From Planctellipticum variicoloris (GTDB taxonomy: Bacteria; Planctomycetota; Planctomycetia; Planctomycetales; Planctomycetaceae), in assembly GCF_030622045.1 (NCBI RefSeq), contig NZ_CP130886.1, positions 7,014,001 through 7,078,000 on the forward strand: DNA of 64,000 nucleotides. The letters are read 5' to 3'. Made by a program: the position numbers and the translations under genes. Under the pieces are notes generated by a model. It saw only the letters and a program-made list of their open reading frames with translations. It was not told the origin of the DNA and searched no databases. This document shows positions 27,031 through 36,088 of this stretch, one piece after another (within the stretch, counting starts at the first letter, position 1; each line of letters begins with the position of its first letter).

Positions 27031-27365
27031 CTCCGTCCCCGGCACTGCGCCTCAAACTGGCCGAGATGGAGCGGATCCACGGCAATGCCGACGGCCAGAA
27101 GCGGCAACAATCCGCCGCTGCGGAGTTGCGGGGCGTGGCGGCGTACCGGGACAACAGCCTGGAAGCCGCGGCGGCTGAGCTGCAGCAGGCCGTGCAGCTC
27201 CGCGCGGAAAACGTGCGGGCCTGGTACTACCTGGGAGGAGTCCACCGCGTGCGAGGGGAGCTTGCCGCGGCGAGAGCGGCCTATGAGCGGTGCGTGGCGA
27301 CTGACGGTCATCACCATCGGGCGCTGCGGCGGTTGACAGATGGGGCATTGCCGTCGGGTACCTAG
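27027..27365 (+). CDS. TPR-motif fragment or small TPR protein
   Basis: A 112-codon frame encoding helical, Ala-rich sequence with one or two TPR-like units (AAAAELQQAVQLRAENVRAWYYLGGVHRV split across two helices, then AAARAAYERCVATDG). It overlaps the end of the transposase remnant. It looks like the C-terminal end of a longer TPR protein left beside the insertion-sequence remnant, but an independent small gene cannot be excluded. No ribosome-binding site is obvious. Confidence 0.4.
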   Translation: MTPSPALRLKLAEMERIHGNADGQKRQQSAAAELRGVAAYRDNSLEAAAAELQQAVQLRAENVRAWYYLGGVHRVRGELAAARAAYERCVATDGHHHRALRRLTDGALPSGT

Positions 27366-27594
27366 GTTTCCGATGGTCACGAGGCAGGCCGTCAGTGACA
27401 GCAGGGCCGATCGGATCCGCCAGTAACCGGCGCAGCATTCGCAGGCTCCACGGGGAGTCTGCCCTGGCAATTGCACGGACGGCGAGGGTTTCGCACTCTA
27501 CGAGAATAATCCGTGGCTGTCGCGCATCGCTTTCCGAGGACCGGCCTTGCGGCCGGACGCCGCGGTCTTCCAGAAATCCTCAGGAACGTCCCTC

Positions 27595-29013
27595 ATGAGC
27601 CGTCTCGTCCTTCTGGCTGGATTCACACTGACCTGCCTGTCATCCGCCGACCGCGCGGTCGCCGCCGACCGCCCGAACGTCCTGTTCATCGCCGTGGACG
27701 ATCTGAACCACTGGGTCGGGCACCTCGGTCGCAATCCCCAGACCCGCACCCCCAACATCGACAAGCTCGCTGCGCGCGGCGTGACGTTCCGCAAAGCCTA
27801 CTGCACGGCCCCGGCGTGCAATCCTTCGCGGGCCTCGCTCCTCTCCGGCCGCCGGCCTTCTTCAACCGCCGTGTATACGAACTCGGACAACTTTCTGCCG
27901 CTGATTCCAGAGTCTCAGACGTTGCCGACAACGTTCAAGAACGCCGGTTACGAAGTCCTCGGCGCAGGCAAAATCTATCACGGCGGCCTCGGTCGCGAGT
28001 CCGAATGGACAACTATCGCCAAAGACCTGGGCCGAGATCCCAAAGTTCCGGCGGGAGTGAGCGACGGCGTCGGCGGGATCAAGTTTGCTCAACTCGATTG
28101 CCGCGACGAGGATCTGGAGGACTATTGCATTGCCGACTGGAGCATCGACCAGCTTCGGAAAACGCACGACAAGCCGTTCTTCCTGGCCTGCGGATTCCAT
28201 AAGCCGCACATGCCCTGGAACGTCCCCCGCAAGTACTACGACATGTTCCCGCTGGAGACGATCCAGCTTCCCCCGACGCGGGAAAATGACCTGGCCGACG
28301 TTCCGCCTCCGGGCGTGAAGATCGCCGGGCCGCAGGGGGACCACGCGAGGATGCTCGAATCGGGCCGCTGGAAGGAAGCCGTGCAGGCCTACCTGGCCAC
28401 GATTGCGTACCTCGACATGAACGTGGGCCGCGTGATCAAGGCGCTCGACGAGAGTCAGCACCGCGACGATACGATCATCGTCCTCTGGGGCGATCACGGC
28501 TGGCACCTGGGCGAGAAAGAACACTGGCGCAAGTTCGCTCTCTGGGAAGAAGCCACCCGGGCGCCGCTGATGTGGGTCGCCCCGGGCGTTACGCAGGCCA
28601 GCGGCGTCTGCGACCGCACCGTCGATTTCCTGTCGATCTACCCGACCCTCTGCGATCTCTGTCAGGTCCCCGTTCCCGCGCACGTCGAAGGCCCCAGCCT
28701 CCGTCCGCTGCTGGCCGATCCCGCAGCCGCCTGGGATCGTCCTGCGCTCACCACGCACGGCTATCAGAACCACGCCGTCCGTTCGGAAAAGTGGCGCTAC
28801 ATCCGCTATGCGGACGGCTCCGAAGAACTGTACGATGAAACCGCCGACCCCTTCGAATGGACCAATCTTGCCAGCGCCGCGGAGCACGCCGCGACCAAAG
28901 CGGAACTCGCCCGCTGGTTCCCCAAAGTCAACGCACCGCCCGTCGGCAAGAAGAACGAAGCTCAACCCAAAGCCCGCGGCAAGAACAAGAAAAAAGCGGC
29001 GGCCAATAACTGA
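27595..29013 (+). CDS. Secreted sulfatase (iduronate-2-sulfatase-like)
   Basis: A 472-residue exported type I sulfatase that should hydrolyse sulfate esters of polysaccharides. The signal peptide is residues 1-24; the metal-binding VDD (Asp35, Asp36) follows NVLFIA. The active-site signature is CNPSRASLLSGR, with Cys75 as the residue converted to formylglycine (C-x-P-S-R). A later metal and substrate motif is GDHGWHLGEKEHW. The opening and DHGWHLGE region place it near S1_7-type iduronate sulfatases. Its activity needs a formylglycine-generating enzyme; the FGE-like domain encoded at 61300 lacks one of the paired cysteines, so another FGE is expected elsewhere. The start at 27595 has an AGGAA upstream and gives the signal peptide. 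The C-terminal tail is Lys-rich. Confidence 0.95.
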   Translation: MSRLVLLAGFTLTCLSSADRAVAADRPNVLFIAVDDLNHWVGHLGRNPQTRTPNIDKLAARGVTFRKAYCTAPACNPSRASLLSGRRPSSTAVYTNSDNFLPLIPESQTLPTTFKNAGYEVLGAGKIYHGGLGRESEWTTIAKDLGRDPKVPAGVSDGVGGIKFAQLDCRDEDLEDYCIADWSIDQLRKTHDKPFFLACGFHKPHMPWNVPRKYYDMFPLETIQLPPTRENDLADVPPPGVKIAGPQGDHARMLESGRWKEAVQAYLATIAYLDMNVGRVIKALDESQHRDDTIIVLWGDHGWHLGEKEHWRKFALWEEATRAPLMWVAPGVTQASGVCDRTVDFLSIYPTLCDLCQVPVPAHVEGPSLRPLLADPAAAWDRPALTTHGYQNHAVRSEKWRYIRYADGSEELYDETADPFEWTNLASAAEHAATKAELARWFPKVNAPPVGKKNEAQPKARGKNKKKAAANN

Positions 29014-29065
29014 CAACTGACAACTGACAACGGACCAATCACTATTCCTCAGCCGGATCACCTCC

Positions 29066-30805
29066 ATGATGCTGCTTCGATGGCTTGCCAGCGGAATGTT
29101 TGCGCTGTCATTGTCTGCCCCCTTGATGTCGGAGGACGCTCCTCCGCTCGTCGCTGACAGCCCCATCGAGACTCTCTTCACCGACTTCGGCCTGCCGGAC
29201 GGCCCGGCCTGGGATGGCGTCAACACGCTCTACATCCCGGACGTCAAAGGGGCGAAACTCTATCGCTACAATCCGGCGAAGAACGAACGAAGCGTCGTGC
29301 TGGAAGACTCCGGCCGGCTCAGTGCCTCGTTCTTCAATCTCGGTCGACTGTACGTCTCCGACAACGGCAACGGCCGGATTTCCGTCCTCAAGGGAAAGAC
29401 GCTTGAAGTCCAGGACCAGCAGGATCCCGACGCCAAGCCGCCGATTCGACCGAACGATCTGGTCGTCGATAAGAACGGCGGCGTCTGGTACACCCTCACC
29501 GGCCAGAACCAGGTCGCCTACGTCAGCCCACAGGGTCAGCGATCCATCGGCGTGGAAGGCATCGACTCGCCCAACGGGCTGATTCTGTCTCCCGACGAAA
29601 ACACGCTCTACGTGGCCGCGTACAAGCCCAAACAGATCTGGAAGTACGCCGTCACCGGTCCGGGCAAAACGGGCCCGGGCGCCTTGTTCGCCACCATGGA
29701 CGACGGCCCTGAACTGGGCGCCGACGGCATGACCACCGACCGGGCCGGGAATGTCTACTGCGCCGGCGCGAAGGACGTCTGGATCTGGAGCCCCGCCGGG
29801 AAGCTGTTGCACAAGATTGTCTGCCCCACCCGTCCAATCAATTGTGCGTTCGGCGACGCGAACATGCAGAGCCTGTATATCACGGGCTTCGGCGGTCTCT
29901 ATCGCCAGAAGATGAATATCTCCGGAAAACCGCCCCAGATTCCGACCGTCGCTTCCGTTCAGCCAGCCAACGAAAAGGTTCCGCCGACGGCCGTTCCCGA
30001 GACGGTACAGGCCCATCTCGACGTCGTCTATGCTCAGGAGGTTGACCGCAAACTCCTCGCCGATATCTTTGTCCCGACAACCGGCGCCGGTCCCTTCCCG
30101 GCGGTCCTCGTCGTCCACGGCGGCGGTTGGGTTCACGGCGACAAAACGAAGTTCCGCGCGATGGCTGTCTCGCTGGCCGCCTGCGGCTATGTGACCGCGG
30201 CGATCGAGTACCGCCTCGCCGGCGAAGCCCGCTTTCCCGCCGCGATTCACGACTGCAATGCGGCGACGCGATTCCTCCGCGCGGAAGCCAGGACCTACCA
30301 TATCGATCCCAACCGGATCGGAGCCGTCGGAGGCTCAGCCGGCGGGCATCTCGTCGGCCTGATGGCCACCGGCTCGGACGTCCCCGAACTGCAGGGCCAC
30401 GGCGGTCACCCCGATCAGTCGTCGCGACTGCAGGCGGCTGTGGTCCTGGCCGGTCCGCTGCAGATCGCGACAGGCAGCGTGGCGGAGCGTTCCCGCGCGA
30501 CCGAGGGGCCGTCGTTCGCCCGCCATTTCTTCGGCGGTTCGATCGACGAGGCGCGGTCGCTGTACGAACTCGCCGATGCGTACGCCAAGATCTCGAAGGA
30601 CGACCCGCCCATCCTGTTCCAGACCGGCGAGAAGGACAATCCGGCACTCAACGCCGACTCGCAGGAGAAGCTGAAAGGAGCGGGTGTCTGGACCGACCTG
30701 AAGATCTACCCGGACGGCCAGCACGGCTGCTGGAATCAGCGTCCGTGGTTCGATGCGATGCTGGGAGATATTGATGGGTTCCTGCAGGAACACTTGAAGC
30801 CGTAA
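29066..30805 (+). CDS. Secreted SMP-30/gluconolactonase-esterase fusion
   Basis: A 579-residue exported two-domain enzyme. After a signal peptide (about 1-22) comes an SMP-30/gluconolactonase-like six-bladed beta-propeller (about residues 32-295; opening TLFTDFGLPDGPAWDG, later NDLVVDKNGGVWYT and SPNGLILSPDENTLYVA). A short linker leads to an alpha/beta-hydrolase of the BD-FAE/acetyl-esterase type (about 315-578) with oxyanion HGGGW (351-355), nucleophile GGSAGG (Ser424) and a C-terminal His in DGQHGCW. The pairing suggests consecutive lactone and ester hydrolysis on a plant- or algal-type polysaccharide. It lies 52 bases after the sulfatase gene, consistent with a polysaccharide-degrading unit. 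A hairpin follows the stop. Confidence 0.9.
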   Translation: MMLLRWLASGMFALSLSAPLMSEDAPPLVADSPIETLFTDFGLPDGPAWDGVNTLYIPDVKGAKLYRYNPAKNERSVVLEDSGRLSASFFNLGRLYVSDNGNGRISVLKGKTLEVQDQQDPDAKPPIRPNDLVVDKNGGVWYTLTGQNQVAYVSPQGQRSIGVEGIDSPNGLILSPDENTLYVAAYKPKQIWKYAVTGPGKTGPGALFATMDDGPELGADGMTTDRAGNVYCAGAKDVWIWSPAGKLLHKIVCPTRPINCAFGDANMQSLYITGFGGLYRQKMNISGKPPQIPTVASVQPANEKVPPTAVPETVQAHLDVVYAQEVDRKLLADIFVPTTGAGPFPAVLVVHGGGWVHGDKTKFRAMAVSLAACGYVTAAIEYRLAGEARFPAAIHDCNAATRFLRAEARTYHIDPNRIGAVGGSAGGHLVGLMATGSDVPELQGHGGHPDQSSRLQAAVVLAGPLQIATGSVAERSRATEGPSFARHFFGGSIDEARSLYELADAYAKISKDDPPILFQTGEKDNPALNADSQEKLKGAGVWTDLKIYPDGQHGCWNQRPWFDAMLGDIDGFLQEHLKP

Positions 30806-30833
30806 ACTGTCCTCGGAATCTCCGGAACTTCGC

Positions 30834-30865
30834 GGGCCGCGAGAGTGGATGCACTTTCGCGGCCC
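30834..30865 (+). terminator. Long hairpin after the SMP-30/esterase gene
   Basis: GGGCCGCGAGAGTG (30834-30847) pairs with CACTTTCGCGGCCC (30852-30865), a 14 bp stem with one G-T pair and a GATG tetraloop, 28 bases after the stop. No T-tract follows. Confidence 0.7.
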
Positions 30866-30981
30866 ATTGGCATTGCCCAGCTCAGCCCGGCCACAGCCCG
30901 CGCGTGTCCGGACCGAGTCGTTTCGCTATCATTCAGTAATTCGTTCGTTTTCATCCTCCCGCATCCCGGAAAGTCCCCTTC

Positions 30982-33075
30982 ATGCCCGAGGCCGCCCCCG
31001 TCGATAACCCCCTGCTCGCCACGACCGGCCTGCCCGATTTCGCCCGCATCGAGCCCGCTCACGTCGCCCCCGCCGTCCGGCAATTGCTCGATCAGACGGC
31101 TGCCCGGCTCGAAATTCTGGAGCAGCAGCTTCAGCCAACCTGGGAGGGAAGCCTCGGGCTGCTCGAAGAGCTCGACCGGCCGTTCGACTATGCCTGGAAA
31201 CCCGTCTCCCATCTGCTCAGCGTGAAGAACTCGCCCGAACTGCGGGAAGCGTACGAAGCGGCCCTGCCCGAGATCGTCTCCTTCGGCCTGCGCGTCCGGC
31301 AGAGCGAGCCGATCTATCGGGCGCTCGTGGCGCTGCGAAACAGCCCAGGCTGGGCCGACCTGTCGTCGGCCCGCCAGCGGATCGTGACGGACCGCATCAA
31401 AGATGCCGAACTGGCCGGCATTGCTCTGGAAGGAGCCGCCAAGGAACGCTTCAACGCGATCGAGCAGGAGCTGTCGCAGCTCGGGACGCAGTTTTCGAAC
31501 AATGTGCTCGATGTGACGAAGGCTTACGCCCTCGATATTACATTGCAGGCCGATGCCGAGGGCTGGCCGGCGACGCTCCGCCAGCTTGCGGCGCAGACCT
31601 GGAACAAGGCTCATCCCGACGTTGCGGTTTCCGCCACGCCGGAAGCCGGTCCCTGGCGAATCACGCTGGAAGTCCCGCTGCTCAATCCGTTCCTCGAACA
31701 CTGCCGGATCCCGGACCTGCGCGAAACCCTCTACCGCGCGTTTGTCACGCGGGCTTCGCAGGAGCCGCACGACAACTCCGATCTCATCCGCCAGATTCTC
31801 CGCCTCCGCCGCGAGTCCGCTCATTTGCTGGGCTATGACAACTACGCCGAAGTCAGCCTGGCGAAGAAAATGGCGCCGAGCGTGGCGGCGATTCAGGAGA
31901 TGTTCGAGCGGCTGCGCGTCGCCGCGTGGCCAGCCGGGCAGCGCGATCTGGAAGATTTGAAGCAGCTCCGTCGCGAACGGGGCGAAGGGGACCAGCTTCA
32001 GCTCTGGGATCTCGCCTTCTACGCCGAGCGGCTGCGCGAGCAGCGGTTCGCCTTCACCGACGAAGAACTTCGGCCCTACTTCCCGTTCGAACGGGTACTT
32101 GCCGGGCTGTTCTCGCTCTGCGAGCGGCTGTTCGGCATCCGGATTCAGCATGTTCCCGCCGGAGTTTCCGTCTGGCATCCCGACGTACGGTATTACCGCG
32201 TCGACGACGAATCCGGTCGCGAGATCGCCGGCTTCTACCTCGATCCCTACTCGCGTCCCGAGAATAAGCGGAGCGGGGCCTGGATGAACGACTGCCTGGG
32301 ACGTCGGCGCATCGGCGGCACGCTTCAGTTGCCGGTCGCCCACCTGGTCTGCAATCAGACGCCTCCGGTCGGCGGTCGTCCAGCCCTGATGACATTTCGC
32401 GAGGCCGAGACGCTGTTCCACGAGATGGGTCACGGCCTGCAGCACATGCTGACGAAGGTCGACGAGGCCGACGCTGCGGGGATCAACGGCATCGAGTGGG
32501 ACGCCGTCGAACTCCCGAGCCAGTTCATGGAAAACTGGTGTTACCACCGGCCGACATTGATGGGGATGACCGGTCACTTCGAGACCGGCGCGCCACTCCC
32601 CGAGGAACTATTCCAGAAACTCTGCGCCGCCCGGACTTACCGGGCCGGTTCGATGATTCTGCGGCAACTCCTGTTCGGCATGGTCGATCTGGAACTGCAC
32701 ACCACGTTTGATCCGGACGGGACCGAGACCGTCTTCGACGTCAACCGGCGTCTCGCCCAGAAAACAAGCGTCTTGCCGCCGCTGCCGGAGGATCGCTTCC
32801 TCTGTTCATTCCAGCACATTTTCGCCGGGGGCTACGCGGCCGGTTACTACAGTTACAAGTGGGCGGAGATTCTCAGCGCCGATGCGTTCGGCGCGTTTGA
32901 AGACGCCGGGCTCGACAATGAGGAAGCGGTGCGCCAGACGGGCCGCAAGTTCCGTGATACGGTCCTCTCACTGGGGGGGAGCCGGCATCCGATGGACGTC
33001 TTCCGCGACTTCCGCGGCCGCGATCCGCAGGTCGAAGCGCTGCTCCGCCAGGCCGGTCTGCTGGAGCCGGCATGA
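30982..33075 (+). CDS. prlC: M3 family metallopeptidase (oligopeptidase A-like)
   Basis: A 697-residue cytoplasmic zinc peptidase of family M3A, which clears short peptides, including cleaved signal peptides. The zinc-binding HEMGH is at residues 480-484, in a FHEMGHGLQH context, with the third ligand Glu about 28 residues further on. The N-terminal region and overall length match oligopeptidase A. The stop codon overlaps the start of the next gene (ATGA at 33072-33075), a membrane glycosyltransferase-like gene, so they are probably co-transcribed. The substrate range cannot be read from sequence. Confidence 0.93.
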   Translation: MPEAAPVDNPLLATTGLPDFARIEPAHVAPAVRQLLDQTAARLEILEQQLQPTWEGSLGLLEELDRPFDYAWKPVSHLLSVKNSPELREAYEAALPEIVSFGLRVRQSEPIYRALVALRNSPGWADLSSARQRIVTDRIKDAELAGIALEGAAKERFNAIEQELSQLGTQFSNNVLDVTKAYALDITLQADAEGWPATLRQLAAQTWNKAHPDVAVSATPEAGPWRITLEVPLLNPFLEHCRIPDLRETLYRAFVTRASQEPHDNSDLIRQILRLRRESAHLLGYDNYAEVSLAKKMAPSVAAIQEMFERLRVAAWPAGQRDLEDLKQLRRERGEGDQLQLWDLAFYAERLREQRFAFTDEELRPYFPFERVLAGLFSLCERLFGIRIQHVPAGVSVWHPDVRYYRVDDESGREIAGFYLDPYSRPENKRSGAWMNDCLGRRRIGGTLQLPVAHLVCNQTPPVGGRPALMTFREAETLFHEMGHGLQHMLTKVDEADAAGINGIEWDAVELPSQFMENWCYHRPTLMGMTGHFETGAPLPEELFQKLCAARTYRAGSMILRQLLFGMVDLELHTTFDPDGTETVFDVNRRLAQKTSVLPPLPEDRFLCSFQHIFAGGYAAGYYSYKWAEILSADAFGAFEDAGLDNEEAVRQTGRKFRDTVLSLGGSRHPMDVFRDFRGRDPQVEALLRQAGLLEPA

Positions 33076-34850
33076 CCGCGAAACGGGCACGCGATCCCTC
33101 GCCCCGGGTGGCACGCCCTGAGTCCGCGAAGGGCGAGTCTTCCGATTCGTCGCTCACGTCCATCGGCCGAACCGAACGACTCGTTCTGGCAATCATTCTG
33201 CTGGTGGGCGTCGGTCTGCGACTGGGAGATCTTTCGCGTTCTGCAGTGGAGCATTTCGACGAGGCCGTTTATGCCTCGAATCTGCTGTTTGGACCGGAGT
33301 CGGGCTACGAGTGGCCGGGGCGGCAGTTCTTTGCGCCGCCGCTGTTGCCGCTGGTGATCGAATGGTTCGACATCGCGGGCCTGATGGTGTTCGGTTCTCT
33401 GCCGGTCTGGTGGCCTCTGCTGCCGTCGTGGCTGTGCGGCGTCGTCACGATCCCCAGTCTGTGGTGGATCGGCCGCCGCTGGTTCAGCCCCGCGGCCGGG
33501 CTGACGGCTGCGGGAATTGTGGCCGTCAGCGGCATTCACAGTGCCTACGGCGCTTCGGCGCTGACCGATGTCCCGCTGACACTCGCCGTGCTCTGGGGCG
33601 CGTACTGGTTCTGGAAAGCGCTGGTCACGGGCTCGTCGCGTGATGCCGTCATCGCCGGACTGATCACGGCGATCGCCTGGTGGACCAAGTACAACGGCTG
33701 GCTGGTGCTGGCGATTGGGATCTCGGGCGGAATGGCGGCTCAACTCGTCCTGCCGCCAGGCCAGCGTCGATTCGGATTCTGGGTGCGGACTTCGCTGATG
33801 GCCACCATCGTCGCCGTCGTCGCCTGGTCCCCCGTCGGGTGGTGGGACGCCGCCAAAGTCGGCGGCTACGACAAAATCGCGGCGAACCATCAAGGCTACG
33901 TGCACGGCCTCGATCAATGGCCGGCCGCGGCCGTGCAGCAGCTCTCGGCGATTGCCAGTTACGATCAGATCTGGATCTGTTTCGGACTGGCGCTGGCGTT
34001 GCTCGGAGCTTTCGTGATTGGCCGGGTTCGGTTCATTCCAGCAGCCTTGGCTGGCGGGCTCATTGTCTGGACGCTGATCGGGAGCGGCGTTCTTGCGGCG
34101 ATTTCGATTCCGCTCGGCCTGGCCGCGATTCCTGCGTTGTGGAGGGACAGCCGGAACGCAGCAGAGACCAGCGCCGGCTCGGTCGCTCCCGCAGCTCTGA
34201 CTGCGTGGTGCCTCGTTTTCGCCGCGGTGCTGGGACTCACCCTTTCCACGCCATTCTATCGCCCTTACCCACGCCTGATGCTCCCCTGGCTTGAGTTTGC
34301 CGCCCTGCTTTGGGGCGGGCTGCTGGCCCGAGGAGTTTCGCGGACAGCAGTCATCGGCGTCCGTTCGAGATGGGTGATTGCGATTCCCATTCTCCTAGCG
34401 GCGGCGATCGGCGGAGCATTGAGGATCGCCCAGTTGTCCGGCTGGCCCGGCGAGAACCGCTTCGCCGCCGTCGAGTCCGCCGGACGAATCGCCCGGACCC
34501 TGCGCGACCAGAACGCCGGTCAGAATCCCGTCACGTTCCTCACCGGCGACCCAGCCCTGTTCCACCAGCTTCTCCGCCGGCAGAACTTCGCCACGGCGCA
34601 GGTCAACGACCTGAAATTCCTCAATCAGCCCCCGCCGGCCCCCGTCTATCTGGTCATGGGCTACATGGCCGGGCGGGACGAGACGTTTCAGAACGCCTGG
34701 AAACCGGTCGCCGACCGCTTCGAACTGGTCGACGAGTTCGAAGTTCATCCCAGCCGGATCGTGCTGTTTGACTTCGATGCGCCGGCCACGTTCGCCGCCC
34801 ATCCGGAGCGGAAAACCATGACGCAGCGGGTTTACCGGCTAAAAGAGTAG
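33072..34850 (+). CDS. GT39-like membrane glycosyltransferase with repeat-derived N-terminus
   Basis: A 592-residue polytopic protein with about ten hydrophobic segments and a soluble C-terminal part. The motif EHFDEAVYASN just after the first membrane segment has the acidic pair expected of GT39/PMT-type enzymes that use a polyprenyl-phosphate sugar donor. Later features such as GASALTDVPLTLAVLW are also family-like. The first about 25 residues are unusual: codons for RVARPESAKGES come from half of a dispersed palindromic repeat (33106-33142). No alternative start exists between the repeat and the first membrane segment, so the repeat appears to be translated. The gene starts by a 4-base overlap with the M3 peptidase gene. 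Confidence 0.83.
   Translation: MTAKRARDPSPRVARPESAKGESSDSSLTSIGRTERLVLAIILLVGVGLRLGDLSRSAVEHFDEAVYASNLLFGPESGYEWPGRQFFAPPLLPLVIEWFDIAGLMVFGSLPVWWPLLPSWLCGVVTIPSLWWIGRRWFSPAAGLTAAGIVAVSGIHSAYGASALTDVPLTLAVLWGAYWFWKALVTGSSRDAVIAGLITAIAWWTKYNGWLVLAIGISGGMAAQLVLPPGQRRFGFWVRTSLMATIVAVVAWSPVGWWDAAKVGGYDKIAANHQGYVHGLDQWPAAAVQQLSAIASYDQIWICFGLALALLGAFVIGRVRFIPAALAGGLIVWTLIGSGVLAAISIPLGLAAIPALWRDSRNAAETSAGSVAPAALTAWCLVFAAVLGLTLSTPFYRPYPRLMLPWLEFAALLWGGLLARGVSRTAVIGVRSRWVIAIPILLAAAIGGALRIAQLSGWPGENRFAAVESAGRIARTLRDQNAGQNPVTFLTGDPALFHQLLRRQNFATAQVNDLKFLNQPPPAPVYLVMGYMAGRDETFQNAWKPVADRFELVDEFEVHPSRIVLFDFDAPATFAAHPERKTMTQRVYRLKE
33106..33142 (+). repeat. Family A repeat, half copy inside coding sequence
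   Basis: GGGTGGCACGCCC (33106-33118) followed by TGAGTCCGCGAAGGGCG matches the left half of the family A palindromes at 1035 and 57234. The right arm is missing. It is read in frame as part of the N-terminus of the GT39-like protein. Confidence 0.8.
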
Positions 34851-34861
34851 ACTTCGCTTTG

Positions 34862-34910
34862 GGGAAGTCCCGGTGCTCGAACAGACCGGGGCATCGCGAA
34901 GATGTTCCGG
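34862..34910 (-). repeat. Family B repeat, partial inverted copy
   Basis: The reverse complement of this stretch aligns without gaps to the inner part of the family B element at 58188-58270, including the identical CCGGGGCATCGCGAAGA block (34886-34902). The outer inverted ends are missing. Confidence 0.65.
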
Positions 34911-35106
34911 AATTCCAGCGCCGGGCGCGCCGCCCAGAACTGACGTACTCGGCGACATTGGTTCGTTTTTTGGGGACTGAAGAAGCGGTGCAGATGATCT
35001 TCGACCCCGGAGGGGTCAAAACGGTGGGCGGTCAGCGACTTGTGAACGTGAGTCAGCGTGGGCCACGGGCGGCTCGCCCACGCGTGCAGTTTTGCCATAC
35101 ATCAGC

Positions 35107-35126
35107 ACTGGCAGCAAACTGCCAGT
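35107..35126. repeat. Perfect short palindrome
   Basis: ACTGGCAG and CTGCCAGT flank a CAAA loop (8 bp stem). It lies between two converging genes and could act as a terminator or belong to a small REP-like repeat. Confidence 0.6.
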
Positions 35127-35182
35127 AGGACACGACGGCCCGATCCGGCTTTTCTGGCTCTCGACTCTCGTCTCGCGACTCA

Positions 35183-36025
35183 TCAAATCTGCACGTGCGC
35201 AAGTGCATCGACAGGCGACATCACGTAGCCGACGTAAAACGGCCCGAACTCGGCGTACTTCGCGGAAGCCTGGTCGAACCGCATCGTGTAGACGATTTCC
35301 TTGATGTACTCCGGCGTCCGTCCCCACAGCGTGACGCCCCACTCCCAGTCGTCCAGCCCGGTGGAAGCGGTGATGAGCTGGCTCACCTTGCCCGCAAACT
35401 TGATCCCGCTCGTCGCGTGCTCCGCCATCAGCGAGGACCGCTTGCTGAACGGCTCCATGTACCAGTTCGCCAGCGGATGGCGGATCTTGTTCATGGGGTA
35501 GAAACAGTGGACCGGCCAGGGCGGGAAGTCCGGGCAGAGCCGCTGCTTGTTCATCATCGGCAACCGCTGTCCGTACTGATTCATCCGGGCCTCGAACGCC
35601 TGGCTCCCGGGAACCAGGCCGTCGTGCTTCAGCTTCTCGCCGTACTGCTCGACCGTCGGCACGTACTCGGAAACTTCCGTAATGGAAACGAACGAATACG
35701 TCGGCTCCAGCACCGTTCCCAGCGGGCTCGAACGGAGCGCCTGGCAGATGCCGTCGATTCGTAGCGGATTCGGGTCCATGATCATCAGCCCCAGGTCCGC
35801 CTTGTGACCCGAGACGACGAACGTCTGAATTCGTGTCGGTGCGCCCGGACGTTCGGGATCGAGCAGATGGGCGACGGTTTCCCGGCCCGCCGCTCGCTCC
35901 TCTTCAGAAAGCTGCGCGAGCGCCGCTGCGTTGATCCGGTAATAAATATGCAGGCAGTGCCAGCCCTCGCTCAGTTCGATCGAAGGAGGCGGCAACTCTT
36001 GCGAAGCGTGACCGGGATGACTCAT
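35183..36025 (-). CDS. hemQ: HemQ-type coproheme decarboxylase (chlorite dismutase family)
   Basis: A 280-residue protein of the chlorite dismutase superfamily, best matched to HemQ, which converts coproheme to haem b in the coproporphyrin-dependent pathway. Visible features are HKADLGLMIMDPN in the N-terminal half, the catalytic Tyr in FYPMNK (Tyr176), and the proximal haem ligand His203 in EHATSGIKFAGKV, followed by GLDDWEWGVTLW. The Arg of true chlorite dismutases is not evident, supporting HemQ over a chlorite-degrading enzyme. The 120-165 region is a little longer than in Gram-positive HemQ. It is transcribed toward a repeat-containing gap; a small conserved gene lies upstream on the same strand. 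Confidence 0.9.
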   Translation of the reverse strand: MSHPGHASQELPPPSIELSEGWHCLHIYYRINAAALAQLSEEERAAGRETVAHLLDPERPGAPTRIQTFVVSGHKADLGLMIMDPNPLRIDGICQALRSSPLGTVLEPTYSFVSITEVSEYVPTVEQYGEKLKHDGLVPGSQAFEARMNQYGQRLPMMNKQRLCPDFPPWPVHCFYPMNKIRHPLANWYMEPFSKRSSLMAEHATSGIKFAGKVSQLITASTGLDDWEWGVTLWGRTPEYIKEIVYTMRFDQASAKYAEFGPFYVGYVMSPVDALAHVQI

Positions 36026-36088
36026 GGGAACCAGGACTCTCTGAACGGGATCAATCGTGATGACGGGGCGCTCGTCAGCAACGGCGGC

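Larger units (their letters stand above)
34851..35182. other. Intergenic stretch with repeat fragments
   Basis: About 330 bases between a plus-strand and a minus-strand gene, both ending here. It holds an inverted partial copy of the family B repeat (34862-34910) and a perfect short palindrome (35107-35126). No gene was seen. Confidence 0.6.

Noticed and set aside
35183-36025. Calling the haem protein a true chlorite dismutase
   Set aside because: The residues and length fit HemQ better, and no perchlorate or chlorite genes are nearby.
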